Position numbers and translations under genes: made by a program
Notes under the pieces: model-generated
Told to the model about the DNA's origin: nothing
Database searches by the model: none
What the model saw: the letters and a program-made list of their open reading frames with translations, nothing else
Origin: Casuarina equisetifolia
Lineage: Eukaryota; Streptophyta; Magnoliopsida; Fagales; Casuarinaceae
Length of the DNA: 64,000 bases
Direction of reading: 5' to 3'
NCBI GenBank assembly: GCA_028551475.1
Contig: CM052357.1
Location: 26,495,745-26,559,744 of the forward strand
Part shown: piece after piece, positions 49,921 to 61,736 of the stretch
Numbering within the stretch: position 1 is the first letter of the stretch
Layout of the letters: the number at the start of each line of letters is the position of its first letter

Positions 49921-50329
49921 ATATAAGGTTGGAAAAACATTAAGATTATAATTTGTAGTCAATTTGTGTGTTGTAGCACATAATGTTGTAATCTTTTAGT
50001 GAAAGGATTATAAGTGTGGAAGAAGGGTTCTTTTAAGTATTAAAGTAGACTTTCACTGGTTTGGTTAAAGCAAAGAGGTGAATGTACGTTTGAAAATTGT
50101 CTTGGACTAAATCATTGTGTGAATCTTGTCTCTCTATCCTTTAACTCGTTTTCTTTTTGTTTTTTATCTGTATTATTGATAGGTAAATTAGACTGTGAAC
50201 AAAATTAAAAGAAAGACAGAGAAATTAAATTTTGAATTTAACCTCTTCTTCTTGGGTAGTCGTTAGACTTAATAGGATTGACTTAACAACTATATTGAAT
50301 AATTTATATCTGCCCTTGTCCTTGTTAAA
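49921..50329 (+). mobile_element. Possible LTR remnant
   Basis: Text such as GTAATCTTTTAGTGAAAGG (49989), GTGGAAGAAGGGTTC and a pyrimidine-rich AACCTCTTCTTCTTGGGTAG (50240-50260) resembles the 3' half of plant Copia LTRs. 49920-49985 also aligns with 37515-37590 in unit 2. Ends and target duplication are not defined. Confidence 0.35.
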
Positions 50330-51220
50330 AAAAATTAATCTTCCAATCAATTATTGATAACTTGTTATGTCTTTTAATGCTTCATCACTTTCTTCTTCTT
50401 TATGAACTATGAATCTTTCTTTTTTCTCCAAAGGAATAATTGATGGTTTTGTTTCTAAAAGTGTTGCATCTAACACTAGTCTCAAAACATACCTTTTTGT
50501 ATTCGAACTTATTTCTTCCTTGGACTATGCCCAAGAGATGTTTTGCTTCCGTTAGATCTTTAATATGAATTTTTTTTCATCAGGTAGCTTCATAGTTCTT
50601 CTATTGCCTTCTCATTGTTTCCAATTTTAAAGGTTTAATCCAAACATATCAACAAAATAACCATGCTCTCCTATGTCTTCTATGTAAATAATGAATAATC
50701 ATGCTTCCATTAATGAAAATCACGTTTTATCAAGGCTTCAGTGAATTTCTTGTTTCATTATTTTGATGTTTGCTTTAGCCCATATAATAATTAACAATGC
50801 CAAGGCTAGATAATTCTAATAATATTTATTTTTGCCATTGGTGAAAAATACCATGATAACCAATATTTTCTCTTTGTGCGTATCTTTTTCGAACAATCTC
50901 ATCTTATACCTTTCTACCTTTCTATCATTATTATAATTTACTTTATACACCTATTTACATGAAATGTTGTGCCAACTATATCCCAAATATCATTTAATTC
51001 CAACGCTAGGATTTCTGTTTTCATTGCATTTGTACACTTAGCATCTCTTACTGTCACATGATAATTTTTTGGGTCTTTCCTAAATATTGTTCCAATGAAT
51101 TTCTTATAGGTTTCTAAAAGATTAGCATATAAAACATAGTTTGAAATGGGATTCTAGACATCCACAATTTTAAGATTGGAAGTTCTTCTATCATGGTTGG
51201 ACTGATTTAATATAACACAC
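50330..51220 (-). pseudogene. Copia reverse transcriptase to RNase H fragment
   Basis: On the minus strand near 51165-50960 the reading NPISNYVLYANL is followed by YHVTVRDAKCTNAMKTEI and LELNDIWDIVG, the start of a Copia reverse transcriptase. Further on (50530-50330) KRYVLRLVLDATLLETKPS and LIGRLIFF match the RT to RNase H boundary. The central RT, including the YVDD motif, is missing or unrecognisable, and stops break the frame. The overlapping minus frame at 51154-51354 ends in RRTSNLKI, the usual text just before the RT. Confidence 0.7.
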
Positions 51221-52099
51221 AAAATCAATAGTCCGTATCGAAGGGCTTGTGTTTCATGTATAATACAACACTTCGTTTTCGAACATTCACTATGCTGCAT
51301 TTTTTCTAATCGTTCTGTAACACTGTAAACATGTAGCTCTAATGCAAGAATCATTCAGCGATCTCTCTATTTGCAGTCATCATTCCAGCACAAACAAATA
51401 TAACATGGCATGAGATGGTGCAGTGACACCGAAAAGCATTGGCCGGCCAAATAAGAAAAGTTGTGCAAGAAGAATGGGTGGGTGCTCAGCCAAGAGGTGC
51501 AGGTGGCTTTGCCTAAAGATTTAAGTTAGGCATGATCCCAAATATTCATATTCTTACATCCTTTAGCAAGTGTAGCTTCTGATCTGATCAGACAACAAGA
51601 AACAAGCAAACCATGAGCAGAAGTAAATCGATACCCTTCAATCATACAAGAAAGACAAGATTGCTTAACAATATAGTTCATTTTCGTCACAATACTAGGG
51701 ATAAGTCATGTTTCAAAACCATAGTGAACATGATGGCAAATATAAATGCAACTTTCGCAAAATCCTACGCATAACATTTTCACAAAATAAGTAAAAGCTC
51801 TTAACTCTTTGTAGTATGTTCATCAATACTTTGTCCCCCGCCTACTAGCTTAGTTGGAGCTACCAAGAGATCCCACCCAAATGGCTGGGCTTCTAGACTC
51901 CAGTCCCCTCCGCCTTTTACCTAACTAAAAGGGGAAAAAAACAATATTCTTGGTTTTCTTATCCAATATATACCATAAAATATGAAATTGCAAATTCAAA
52001 ATATTGCTATTTTTGAGAAAAATCTTGTATGCAAGTTTAGGAAAACTTGTATTCATACCTACTTTAGTCTTTGGGTGATATAGTTGTGATATTATTATT
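51221..52099. other. Intergenic DNA downstream of CNGC-c
   Basis: No gene is supported. 51527-51790 aligns loosely with 11888-12760 downstream of CNGC-a. The rest, including an AT-rich stretch at 51925-52090, shows nothing I can name. Confidence 0.45.
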
Positions 52100-52490
52100 A
52101 TTTTTTTGTGAAAGGTTAAATTATATATCACCCATAAAAAAATTTATAAGATTGTTCGATTATAAAATATCATCATCTAAGTTCAAATATTGTACTTGGC
52201 AAATTCCAAAGCTCTTGTAAAAATTTATTACAATTTGTAAGCTTGACTCCTCTGGTAAATAAAATCTTCACTTTCACATCCTTCTTGATTTTAGCAATAA
52301 TGATTAAGTTATCTCGACTTGTATCGCTGAATCTTCTTCTCTTCCTTTCGCTCCGAATGTGATACAATATAGCCTTGAGAGATATATTAAGCAAAGTTAC
52401 TACAAAGCTCTTCCTCTTAATAGTCTTGATATTATAACTAACTTTGTAAGCCATATGGTGCCAAGGTGCTAAATTGCATTTCAAATCATG
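52100..52490 (-). mobile_element. 3' end of a LINE, same family as the one in CNGC-a
   Basis: The minus frame ending near 52175 reads KRKSFVVTLLNISLKAIL, then RRRFSDTSRDN and TNCNKFLQEL, closely matching 20080-20280 of the intron LINE (KRKSFAATLFSISFKAVL, RRRFSDTSLDN, TNCNKFLQEL). The 3' untranslated part also matches (GGGTGATATATAATTTGACC at 20353 against its complement near 52110-52130). It is a short, 5'-truncated copy. I could not settle on a target duplication. Confidence 0.85.
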
Positions 52491-52549
52491 GCGAGAGTGT
52501 TAAGATATGGTAACTAAAGGGATTATGATATTTTGAATTATCAAAGTGC

Positions 52550-53340
52550 ATTAGGTTTCATGTTTTGTGGATGAATTGAAAAAATATTGATTGAATATAT
52601 CTCAGTCTCTCCACGATTAATAGTAAAAATTACTTTTATAAATAGTTACAAGAAGTTCAAATCTTAACTTTTTGCTCTCTTTATATTTTATAGATATGAC
52701 AAAATCCTTCCTTAATTTCAACAACAAAAACCTATATGACCTCACCATCACATCCTCATCACACTCAACACTTTTAAAAAACTGACCATATCAATGGTGA
52801 AAAACATATGGACAACGCCTTTCTCCAAATACCAAAATCCTTTAATCATTAGAAATCATTGTCCAAGTCTATGAACAATAACTATTAACTTTAGTATCAT
52901 TAACCATTTCTCAAGCACAACCAAGATATTATATATGAAAAAACACTCCCTTTTGTAGATAAAACAACATAAGTAAGTGATACATTGTAAGAAATAGGAA
53001 GATGCTAAGAAAACTAAGGAAACATCAATCACTATTGTCTAATGACTTCATTTATTCTTCCCCCTTCAAATCATGCATTTTGTCCAACTGCTATACTTCT
53101 AAACTAGTTTAAATTTCCTATGTTATGAAGGTGAGGTTTCTTAAAAGATACCTTTGCACGTAATGACACTTTATAGGTTTCTTTAATGGAGCTTGACACT
53201 TTTGAAAAGGTTTTAACAAGGTTGTAGCATTAAACATTGGAATGTGACTAAAAAACTTAAGACTATGAATTTGGTCACCTACAAAGTTTCCAAAGCTATT
53301 TGCTCTAGGTATTACAGAGTTGCTACCATCTTAAATACCT
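52550..53340. repeat. Gene-flank repeat R, copy 3
   Basis: The longest copy. It matches 61440-61900 most closely (AGGTTTCAT at 52553, TTTATAAATAGTT at 52641, CACATCCTCATCACACTCAAC at 52746, partial) and also 12950-13580 and 43730-44430. It ends about 465 bp beyond the CNGC-c stop. No coding capacity is conserved. Confidence 0.7.
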
Positions 53341-53804
53341 TTCTAGCCAAAAAAAAAAAATGGAACTTGAAGTTTCTTTATTCAGAAAAATCAACTTTCA
53401 GATGACCCATTAAAAGAAATATGATCTAGTGCAACATTTGCAAACACTAAGAATTCGATAATTGCATAGAAGCAAGAATTACTTAACTAAGTTAAGCTAT
53501 TGGAGAACAAAGATTTAGAGAAGAAAACAAGGCCACACAACGTAAACAAGTTTGTGGAGAGAATATTAAGATTTGATCCTACATTTGAAAGGGCATGTTA
53601 GATAAAACAATAGGATAAAAACATCATATAATTTTGAAATAGTTTTTGGAAAGGCAATTACCAATACAATTTACACAACCATTCCTAAGTGTTAACCTTC
53701 TCTTATGAATAAATAATTAATCCTTAGTATCATCTTGTTTACTACTGGAATGGTTGTCATTTATATGATAAAAAAGAATTGATTTATTCATCTTCTAGCT
53801 CCAT

Positions 53805-56800
53805 TCAGAAATTAGGTTCTTCAGGCTTTTGCAACTTAGGAAACTGGACATCCTTAAATTCTTGAGCTCTTCTCTCTCTATTTTCAGCAAACATTGAAAG
53901 TAGCATTCTAACACCAAGGTTCTCCTTTGCCCGCAAACTAGATGAAGATGCAAAAGGAAGCTCTTTCACATCATGCTTCATTTCATCGACTTGTTTGTCA
54001 TGACTATATGAGAATGACTCTCTTTTGTTGAGGTATTCTACCATAATCCTCTTCTTGTGTCGATGCCAAGCAGCTTGAATGAAGCAAGCAGCCCATGTCC
54101 TCCAATGGGAAGAGTGGAAGCGAAAAGTATGTTGTAGCTTCTTACTATGGAGATATCTAAACTGGTTGGCAACAAATTTGAGATCTTCTGCTTGCAATAC
54201 AAATGCTTCCACTACATCAAGGGTCCTAACTGTTCTTGTGGATGAAGGCAATTTGGGAGAAGATTTTGGAAGCAATGCCCAAGCAAGCAACTCTTCCCCA
54301 CAAAAATCGCCAGGCTTTAAGGTGATTGAATTAAAGAAACCTGTCCGCCCTCCATTTGTAGTTGAGCTCTTTAACCTTCCTCGGATGATGAAAAGCATTT
54401 CGGTCACAGGTTCACCTTCATGAACAATGTAGGTTCCCTCAATACTTAAGAATGATACCAAGCGCTCACTAATGGCATCAAGTAACTGATTATCCATTTG
54501 GGAGAAAAAAGGGACCTGTAATTAGGGAAAATGCACCTGCTTAACTCTTATTGGAGTAAGAAAATTTGAGATTACATGAATGTATTCAACTTGATTAATG
54601 ACTTTTGATATAATGAATGAGAGGGACGCAATCAACTTCTCCAAAACATGTGAGATATTTTACATGAATTAGACCAAAATTGAACTCTTCTATCTAAGTC
54701 TTATTTCCTAAGGACAAAAAAGATTCTTAAGTCATGTCCTATTTAACTAAGGTATCTTCATGGTGCATCATACTTTATGTAGTAGTCTAATGCTCGAGTC
54801 GTCTTTAAACAATGAACAATTTGCATGTGGAAATTTCAACTCCAAGAAACAACTCCAAAAGATGTTGCCAAATGTAACATGCTAAATAGATGATAGAATT
54901 ACAATATTCCCATTTTTAAACCTACTTACAAGTTTATACACTAGCACTATATTTGCACTAAGCAACAACCTTTGTACCCAAGTGTGAATGCACTATTTTG
55001 AATAGGAAATATACCAACAATGCATTAGAATCAGTCACATATCAACAAAGCATGCTGACTAGACCAACTACTTAGATGCAATACAAATAACTTAACTTAT
55101 TCCCCACTAAATTTTGAAATGGAAAAACTTATAACTACCACTAGCATTACATGTAACAAGTAGAGGATAAGAGTTCATGATTAGAAATAACAACTAGGTT
55201 CAGTAACCTATACATTTGAAATGTGAAATCAACACAATGGACTATAGTAATTTAACATGAATAGTATCCTTCAAAGTGAGAACTTACACGAAGAAGAAGG
55301 TCCAAGCATAGGTGGCGTCGTATATCTCGACTGAACTCCATAGGTAATTCTCTTAATACTAAATTTTCATCAACTCCTTGAGTTGCAAGCCACTTATATT
55401 GAACAAATTGTTGGACACGTTCTTGAAGATCTTGAGGAAGTTGTCGATGTTCCATCCACTCCATGGTGTCTTGTTGTTTGGGCCTCCACTCCTCTATTTT
55501 CATGGTGAGAGATTGCAAATAGGTCTAAACCAAATAGAATGTCCAGAAGATGGCGCTATAAGAACTTATATTTTTCATTGCGTAACATATAAATCAACTA
55601 GAATTGATCTTAATCTTTTTGTAACACAATCAGTCTAACAACTGTCACATTAAGAGGCATAGTATAGATTTAACAAAAGAAACTTTCAAGAACAGTGAGC
55701 AACTGTCTTTTCAACCCCTCACCCTACATAATAAAGAAAAAGGAGCTTTGATAGTGAACCTCTGGGAATGTTCAGGCATCTCCAAGAATTACTTTGGACG
55801 GTGGTGCAAAAAATGGCTCAACAAATGGGTAGTTGTTAAGGAGCTTAAACAGAGCCACCAAAGCCGAAAGATTGAAAAGATGTTTTTCGCTCTTTTTATT
55901 GTTAGAGAAGCAAACAAATTTGCTCGTCCAGTTTAGCTACTGAAACCAGAAGATAGAGGAAAGATTACATCTGAACGAAAATAGAGGCCTTGAAAAAATG
56001 GAAGTATCAGTGATCTGTCAATTAACTTGAAATATCATCATGGAATAATGAACAATATCATCATGGAATATAATTAACTTGAATAATGAACCTTGAAATG
56101 GAGCTGAATACAGTAAATAATGGTCAAAGAGTACCTGCACGTTTCCAATCAAATGGGCAATCAAAATTAGACCCAACACAGCAGCGAGAATGGAAAAGGC
56201 ATTTTCCACTGTATTCGCGCTTGTGATTAATGTATTGCCATAGCAACTGAAAGAGAAACAAAAAAGATACATCACTATTTTGAATAAACTAACCATTTAG
56301 AGAACAAATCTTGATTAGTCTTTTTAATAGAGCAGCGTAACTTTCCGCGAAACAAAATTGAGAATCTAAAACATAGAAAAATCCCGGACACAAAACAAAA
56401 ATAAAATTGGTGCCTTCTGAACCCGATTGGATTGGCTTGAAAGTTGTGACACAACAGAAGAATCCAGGATTTTAAACAGAAGAAATGCAGAATTCTATAC
56501 CAGGTACAGTACCTTTTTAGAAAGAGTCCACTAGTTTTTCAAAAAATCCATGTTTTATAAGATAAGATGCGAAGATGGTTTAGGAAACCATAACAATGAG
56601 ACAAAATGCTCTTCCTACGTATCATTATATTTGCCTACTTTTTCACTGGTCGCTGAAATCTGTCTTTTAATTAGTTTTTTTTTTTTCACCCTTTCTGAAC
56701 TATGGTACTAAACTCTGGGGTAAACAACTCACTCAGGAAAGAAGAAGAAAGATGCAACTAAAAGAGTAGAAGCAAAGAAACAGAGACCTCTAGGTGGGAT

Positions 56801-59254
56801 TTTGTTCGGATGTGTTCTTGTATGGTTTTGGCATCTGATTAAATTTTGATTTGTACTAACTTCCAGCTCTGGTTTTCACCTCCATTGAAATTATCTAGTT
56901 TTGTTCTCACTAGGAACAGCAGTAATCTTTACTGGTCTCCTTTCGTCTTGCCAGTTCTCCTCAATGTCAATTAGTCTTAGTGAAGTGACAATTCAAATTT
57001 CAATTATCATATGACTCTAATTTGATTTTTCGATGTAAGAAATGTTAGTATGAAATCTCAAAACTATTATAGCCAAGCTGAAATGAAATAGACCATTCAG
57101 GAGATATAGATATAAACATCAACTACAAACACAAATAACGGAAAATTATTGTCATATCCTTTAAACTGGAAAAAAGGTATTAAATTTCATGGCAAAAAAG
57201 ATTGATATATCATGTTTAGAAATTATACCTCATGCTCTGAACACCAAACCACAGAAAATAGAGATACTTCTTAGGAAATACTGAGGAGAAAGCGTAAGTT
57301 TTCAGTGCATTTGTAAAGATGCCAAAGTTCAAGCTGATGTCGTTATTCGGATCGCAGCTACTAAACACAACAGTAGTGCTCGCCCAAGTCTGGCGAGCAG
57401 ACTCGCTCAAACTATTACAATCCAAGTAACCAGGGATACATTGGACAGGGCTAGTTTCATTTTCGCATTCCGATTCCAAGCAAGTTGCGTATCGTTCAAA
57501 GCCCAACAAATAAAATGATGCTCCTAAGACCTGCATCAACAGAAGTCATATTGTTGTGGAATACTCTTAAGAAGAAATAGAAAGGTAGGTAGAGGACTCT
57601 AAGTGAAGAGAAGTGACGTACATGACCGACTAACATGTATAGTAATAGGTTATATGCAGCCCTACTCCAAGCAGTTTGTGTGACTACACGACTGGCTTTG
57701 ATAGTCCGAGAACTTAATGGGTAAATTAGATACAGCTTGGGAATGTATTGGAGGAGAACGATCAGTAGAATGGTATTATGAGTACGATAAGCCTGTGAGC
57801 TTTTAATTACTGGGAGAATAAACCAGATCATTATCTGTGAAAAGAAAAACACAAGTTAATCCTTCTTCAGTTTCAGAACTAAGAAATTTCAGCAATGAAG
57901 AATATCCGCACGACAAGTAGCTATTCAGTAAATTTAGGTCTCTATACGATTGCCATAGTAACCCAAATTTATTAAATTTTTCACAGCGCATCTAAAACTA
58001 AGACTCCATGCCAACCTTGAGCAGTGAATTATACCACCAGCACCCCCTCTTCACTTCTTTTTTTCCAAAACCCGCAAATGTTGAACAGAGAATGTTAAGC
58101 TGCCAGTTCAACCCGATCATTTATTGAAATGGAGAAAGTTTTGATTTATAGTAGTAAAGAACTGAGATAATTCGGTGTTACAAATACCAAAGGTCAGTAA
58201 TCAAATCCTAACAGAATAAAATACAATAAAATACCAAAGGACAGTAGATCTGTTTCTCCTTCCATTTTTTGAACCAGTGGCTCTAACATCAAAGTCAAAC
58301 TAACTGGCAAGTACCTGAGGAAGGGCAATGCGGCCATGAGATCTGTGAAGAATTCTGACCGTAAATACGTTCTTGCAATCATCTCCCGATCAATGACAAG
58401 CTCACCTTTACCAAAACCTCTTGAACTTGGCGAAACATAAGCCGTCTGGAACTTTACGACAATTTTCAACGCATAAAAGATGTCGGCAACACTCCGAAAA
58501 AAAGTAATCACTATTTCCAATTTCAAATTACTTTTCAGACACAAGGAACCATTATTGTTCAGCTGCTCCGGAATGTAGAAAAAAAGTGGATCAAGAAAGA
58601 GCGCTACCAAGAAAAAGAACTGGAAAACCCTGTTCCACTGCTGGAAAATATCACTCCCAGGATCTAGAATTCCTTTATGCCAAAAACTGTGATTCTCGAG
58701 GAAAATCTGAAACTTCTGAAACGTGGAAGCTGTACTAGTTCTTTGTTTTCCATAGCCAATACCACCAGCCTCTGGTTTAGACAGAGCTGCGGATACCCTG
58801 CATACCGGCAATGGGCTTACTGCGTATTTCTGGGTGTAGTTTTTTTCATTGTTGTAAAACCTTCTATTAGAAATTGAAAGACCCAACTAAAACACAGAAC
58901 TGTGCAATAGTGGGTTACTAGCGTAAGCTTATAAGGTCAGGCTCTTCTGTCGCCTTATCTAATGTGAGACTGGATATTTTAATCCTCTAACACTCTCCTG
59001 CAGTTTCACGTTGGGTGCGATGAGAAGTGAGACCAGTCTAGAGGGACCACACCAAGGTAGATAGGATACAGGGCCGGCTCTGATACCATATTAAAAATTG
59101 AAAGGCCAAACTAAAACACAGAACTGTGCAATAGTGAGTTGTTAACGAAAGCTTATAAGGTCAAGCTCTCCTGTCGCCTTACTTAATGTGGGACTGGATA
59201 TTTTAATCCTCCAACACCTTCAAAAGTAAAATCCCATAATTTCTTAAACTCCAT
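53805..59254 (-). pseudogene. CNGC-c: CNGC1-like channel gene, probably a pseudogene
   Basis: Third channel copy. Exons (minus): 58315-58860, 57622-57834, 57229-57530, 56135-56246, 55288-55524, 53805-54515; the exon 1 remnant is 59240-59254. S1-S6, C-linker, CNBD (FCGEELLAWAL, STRT, EAFVL) and IQ motif (FIQAAWHRHKKR) are all still readable. Damage: the exon 1 ATG now runs directly into late intron sequence without its donor site; a 352-bp TRIM sits at the exon 2 acceptor; exon 2 lacks one G near 58321-58325 (GAAGGGC against GAAGGGGC in a and b), which puts a stop at the start of exon 3; and TCA has become TGA at 53805, removing the last eight residues relative to CNGC-a. The filter reads GNT where a and b have GQN. 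A cryptic donor 10 bases further (CCA|GTTAGT) would restore frame at exon 2, so expression is not excluded. Confidence 0.8.
58865..59216 (-). mobile_element. TRIM-2, inserted at the exon 2 acceptor of CNGC-c
   Basis: 352 bp, the same size as TRIM-1. LTRs of 128 bp lie at 58865-58992 and 59089-59216 and differ at about 14 positions by hand count. The primer-binding site TGGTATCAGAGCC (minus, 59076-59088) directly follows the 5' LTR. The purine tract GCAGGAGAG (58993-59001) precedes the 3' LTR. It is flanked by the 5-bp direct repeat CCTTC (58860-58864 and 59217-59221), which on the minus strand is GAAGG and includes the AG|G splice acceptor of exon 2. It is in the same orientation as the gene and encodes no protein. 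Confidence 0.93.
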
Positions 59255-60130
59255 GCTTGTATTTTGTCTGGTCACATACATAAAGGAAGATCATACACTA
59301 GTTCACGAGTTCTACAGTGATAATATTTTTCTGAACAGATCACTGTTGAAGCTTGGGAGCAGGGGATGAACTGCAAAATATAGAAATGCCACGAAAAATG
59401 GAATCTAACGTGGAATCTGACGGATTCACGTGAGTTAACAGAGAGAGAGAGTAGTAGAGCCTGTCCGAGTTGAAGGCGTAAGTCATGGTTATGTTTGGCT
59501 CCGAGGTTGACTTTCATTAAATCCCACGAGGAAAGCTTACAGTACACCGCTCAGACAGTCAGTTAATGTTATTCTATTACGTATAGACGATGAATAAAAG
59601 CATTGGATTGAGAGAGACAGACAGCGAGAGAGAACGTGGAGGCATGAACGAATGCGCCCGACTGATAAGAGCATCCCAAGAGAAAGAGAAGGAGAGCGAG
59701 GAGCAAAAACCCATGTGACAGATTGCTATTTTAATGGCAGATTTCTCGGCTTTCCCTTGAAAGAATTTCATGTAGGACGTCCGTCGTTCTTTCCATCCCG
59801 TAGGTTCGTCGAGGCACTATCCCCTTATTGCTACTGGCTCCAGAATGTGTTTTCAAGTACACACCACTGCTAAGCCGACGAGTCTAGAAAAGGTTTTCCT
59901 CTCTTAAAAATGTTCACCCTTTCTAACAGAGCCGTAGATATACGGTCCCATTGGAGGCAACCCTCCCCTCCTGCGGACTGTGTCCGTTGCTGAGGGAGCC
60001 GTCAATCTTGCAACTCCAACGGCTTAGCTGTGTTGTAAATACAACGCACAGTAACCATTAGAATTGCAAAAATCTAACAGCTAAATCGTACCGAAGATAA
60101 ATGCACAGTTTCTGTCCATTAATGTAATCA
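59255..60130 (-). promoter_or_regulatory. Upstream region of CNGC-c
   Basis: Similar to the upstream regions of a and b: GA tract (59443-59455), GTCCGAGTTGAAGGC (59463), TTCTATTACGTATAG (59571-59586, where the TTACGTAA palindrome of the other copies has become TTACGTAT), and GTTGCTGAGGGAGCCGTCAA (59983) matching 43610. This shows that the damaged exon 1 at 59240-59254 is the one belonging to this promoter. TATA box and start site are not assigned. Confidence 0.45.
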
Positions 60131-61199
60131 GACGGCTGGATTTAATTGTTGTAAATTTAAAATTATAGACAATTTATCTATAGATAGTGCATAGTTTGTA
60201 TAGCCCAAGGAGGGGGGGAGGGGGCGGGGGGAGAACAGATTTAGAAGAATATCATATTCTTCATTCCTTAGCCCGTTTATTATCATTTATGATATCGAAC
60301 CATTTTGACGTAAGTCTGCGATCCATTACTTCTATATCTTTAAATAACTCTTCCTCTCTTACCAACTATTAAGCATTACGTAATCCATTCCGTAAGTGTC
60401 AAACTTGATGATAGCAAATAGATCGTTTAGAGAACTAGAATTCTGTCTCATTTTAAAGCAAGTCATTTTCTCTCAAAAGTGGACAGCTCAATACCTTATG
60501 CATCTTGTTGGGGATTCAATCGACTCCTATATCATTTGTTGCAGAAATTCAGATGGCTTTGATACTACTTGCTGCAAAAGTTCAACAAAGCACATCAACT
60601 ACGTATGGATCAAACACACAATCATGAAATGCACATACTCAAATACAACAAATTTAGGATGTTCAGGCCAACATAATTTGCTACTTCTCCTATATTCTCT
60701 CTTCCTATTGGATATTTTCATATTTTTCATCTCATCAAATAGACATCTTAAGAATTCTCTTATCAATTAGAATTTATAAGAGAAGCTCTTTCCAACAATT
60801 AGCTCTTAAGGGAATTCTTTTTGCTTACCTACTAAGTTTCTGTATACTTGTTTTATTTACAGAGAAATCCTAAAAAAATCTTAATTAGATATAACTTGAA
60901 AAGCTTACTACAATAAGATGATGAAAAATTCTAGTTAGATACAACTAGGAAAACCCACAATAACAAGAGACTAATCTTTACTTTCATAATTACATAGAGA
61001 CCCTTGATTATATTATTATAATCATACTATTTAACCTAATTATTTCATTAGTCATAATAATTACACATCCACAATCTTCGGAAAGAAAAAAATTGGAAAA
61101 ATTCTTTTTAACTTTCATATTTATTGTCTTTAAATAGAGAAAAACTAAGAAAATTTTCTTCAACTTTTATAACCATAGTTTTTTAAAAGAAAAAAGACT
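60131..61199. other. Upstream DNA of unit 3, no gene
   Basis: 60150-60490 aligns with 28380-28500 and 26470-26700 of unit 1. A G-rich stretch (60209-60231; runs of 7, 5 and 6 G) is absent from the unit 1 counterpart. 60500-61199 is AT-rich. The 124-codon plus frame at 60396-60770 has no recognisable domain and I do not call it. Confidence 0.45.
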
Positions 61200-61258
61200 A
61201 AGGAAAGTGATAATAGAATGAAAAGGAAAAGAAAACAAAAGGCATGTTAGAGAATTAC

Positions 61259-61278
61259 CTCACTTTCTTAAACTCCAT
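61259..61278 (-). pseudogene. Orphan copy of CNGC exon 1
   Basis: A 20-base ATG exon identical in length to exon 1 of CNGC-a and CNGC-b, encoding MEFKKV plus two bases, followed on the minus strand by a good donor (AG|GTAATTC) and about 50 bp of matching intron (61210-61258). It shares the GAG second codon with the damaged exon 1 of CNGC-c (a and b have AAG). It lacks the conserved promoter. It is either a displaced duplicate of the CNGC-c exon or the last trace of a fourth gene. Spliced to 58860 it would keep the reading frame (AG + G). Confidence 0.65.
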
Positions 61279-61439
61279 GCTTGTGTTTATGTTTGCTCAT
61301 GAACATTCAAGAAGACTCTACTAACTACATTTTTTAAAGCATCCCATCTCTTTTCAGACAAAAAGATAAAAATTTAAGTTTCGTATTGAAAATTCAACCT
61401 CGTGATGGACAAGAAAACTTAAGTTATTAAATTATTTTA

Positions 61440-61684
61440 GGTTTCATATTACATAGATGAATTGCAAAGATATTGAGTAGGTATACCTTAGTCTTTCAAC
61501 TATTTATTGGTAATAATCAATTTTATAAATAGTTCTAAGAAGTTCAAATATTAACTTTTAGTTCTCGTATATATAACAGAACGGCAAAATCTTTCCTTAA
61601 TTACGACAACAAAAATCAATATAGACCACATCACCACCCCCTCGTCACACTAACACTTTTTAGAAAACTCATGATATCAATGAC

Positions 61685-61736
<52 letters not shown>

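Noticed and set aside
52550..53340. Repeat R as a conserved gene or non-coding RNA gene
   Set aside because: No frame stays open among the four copies and no promoter or structure is evident. I keep it only as a repeat.
58194..58886. CNGC-c exon 2 starting inside the TRIM at 58886
   Set aside because: The first codon there is TTG, not ATG, and lies in LTR sequence. The paralogues show that the start belongs to a separate 20-base exon.
58865..59216. Cassandra-type TRIM carrying 5S rRNA sequence
   Set aside because: The LTRs show no 5S-like internal promoter blocks. Only the general TRIM architecture fits.
60396..60770. 124-codon plus-strand frame as a host gene
   Set aside because: No recognisable domain, no partner exon, and the matching part of unit 1 is not open.
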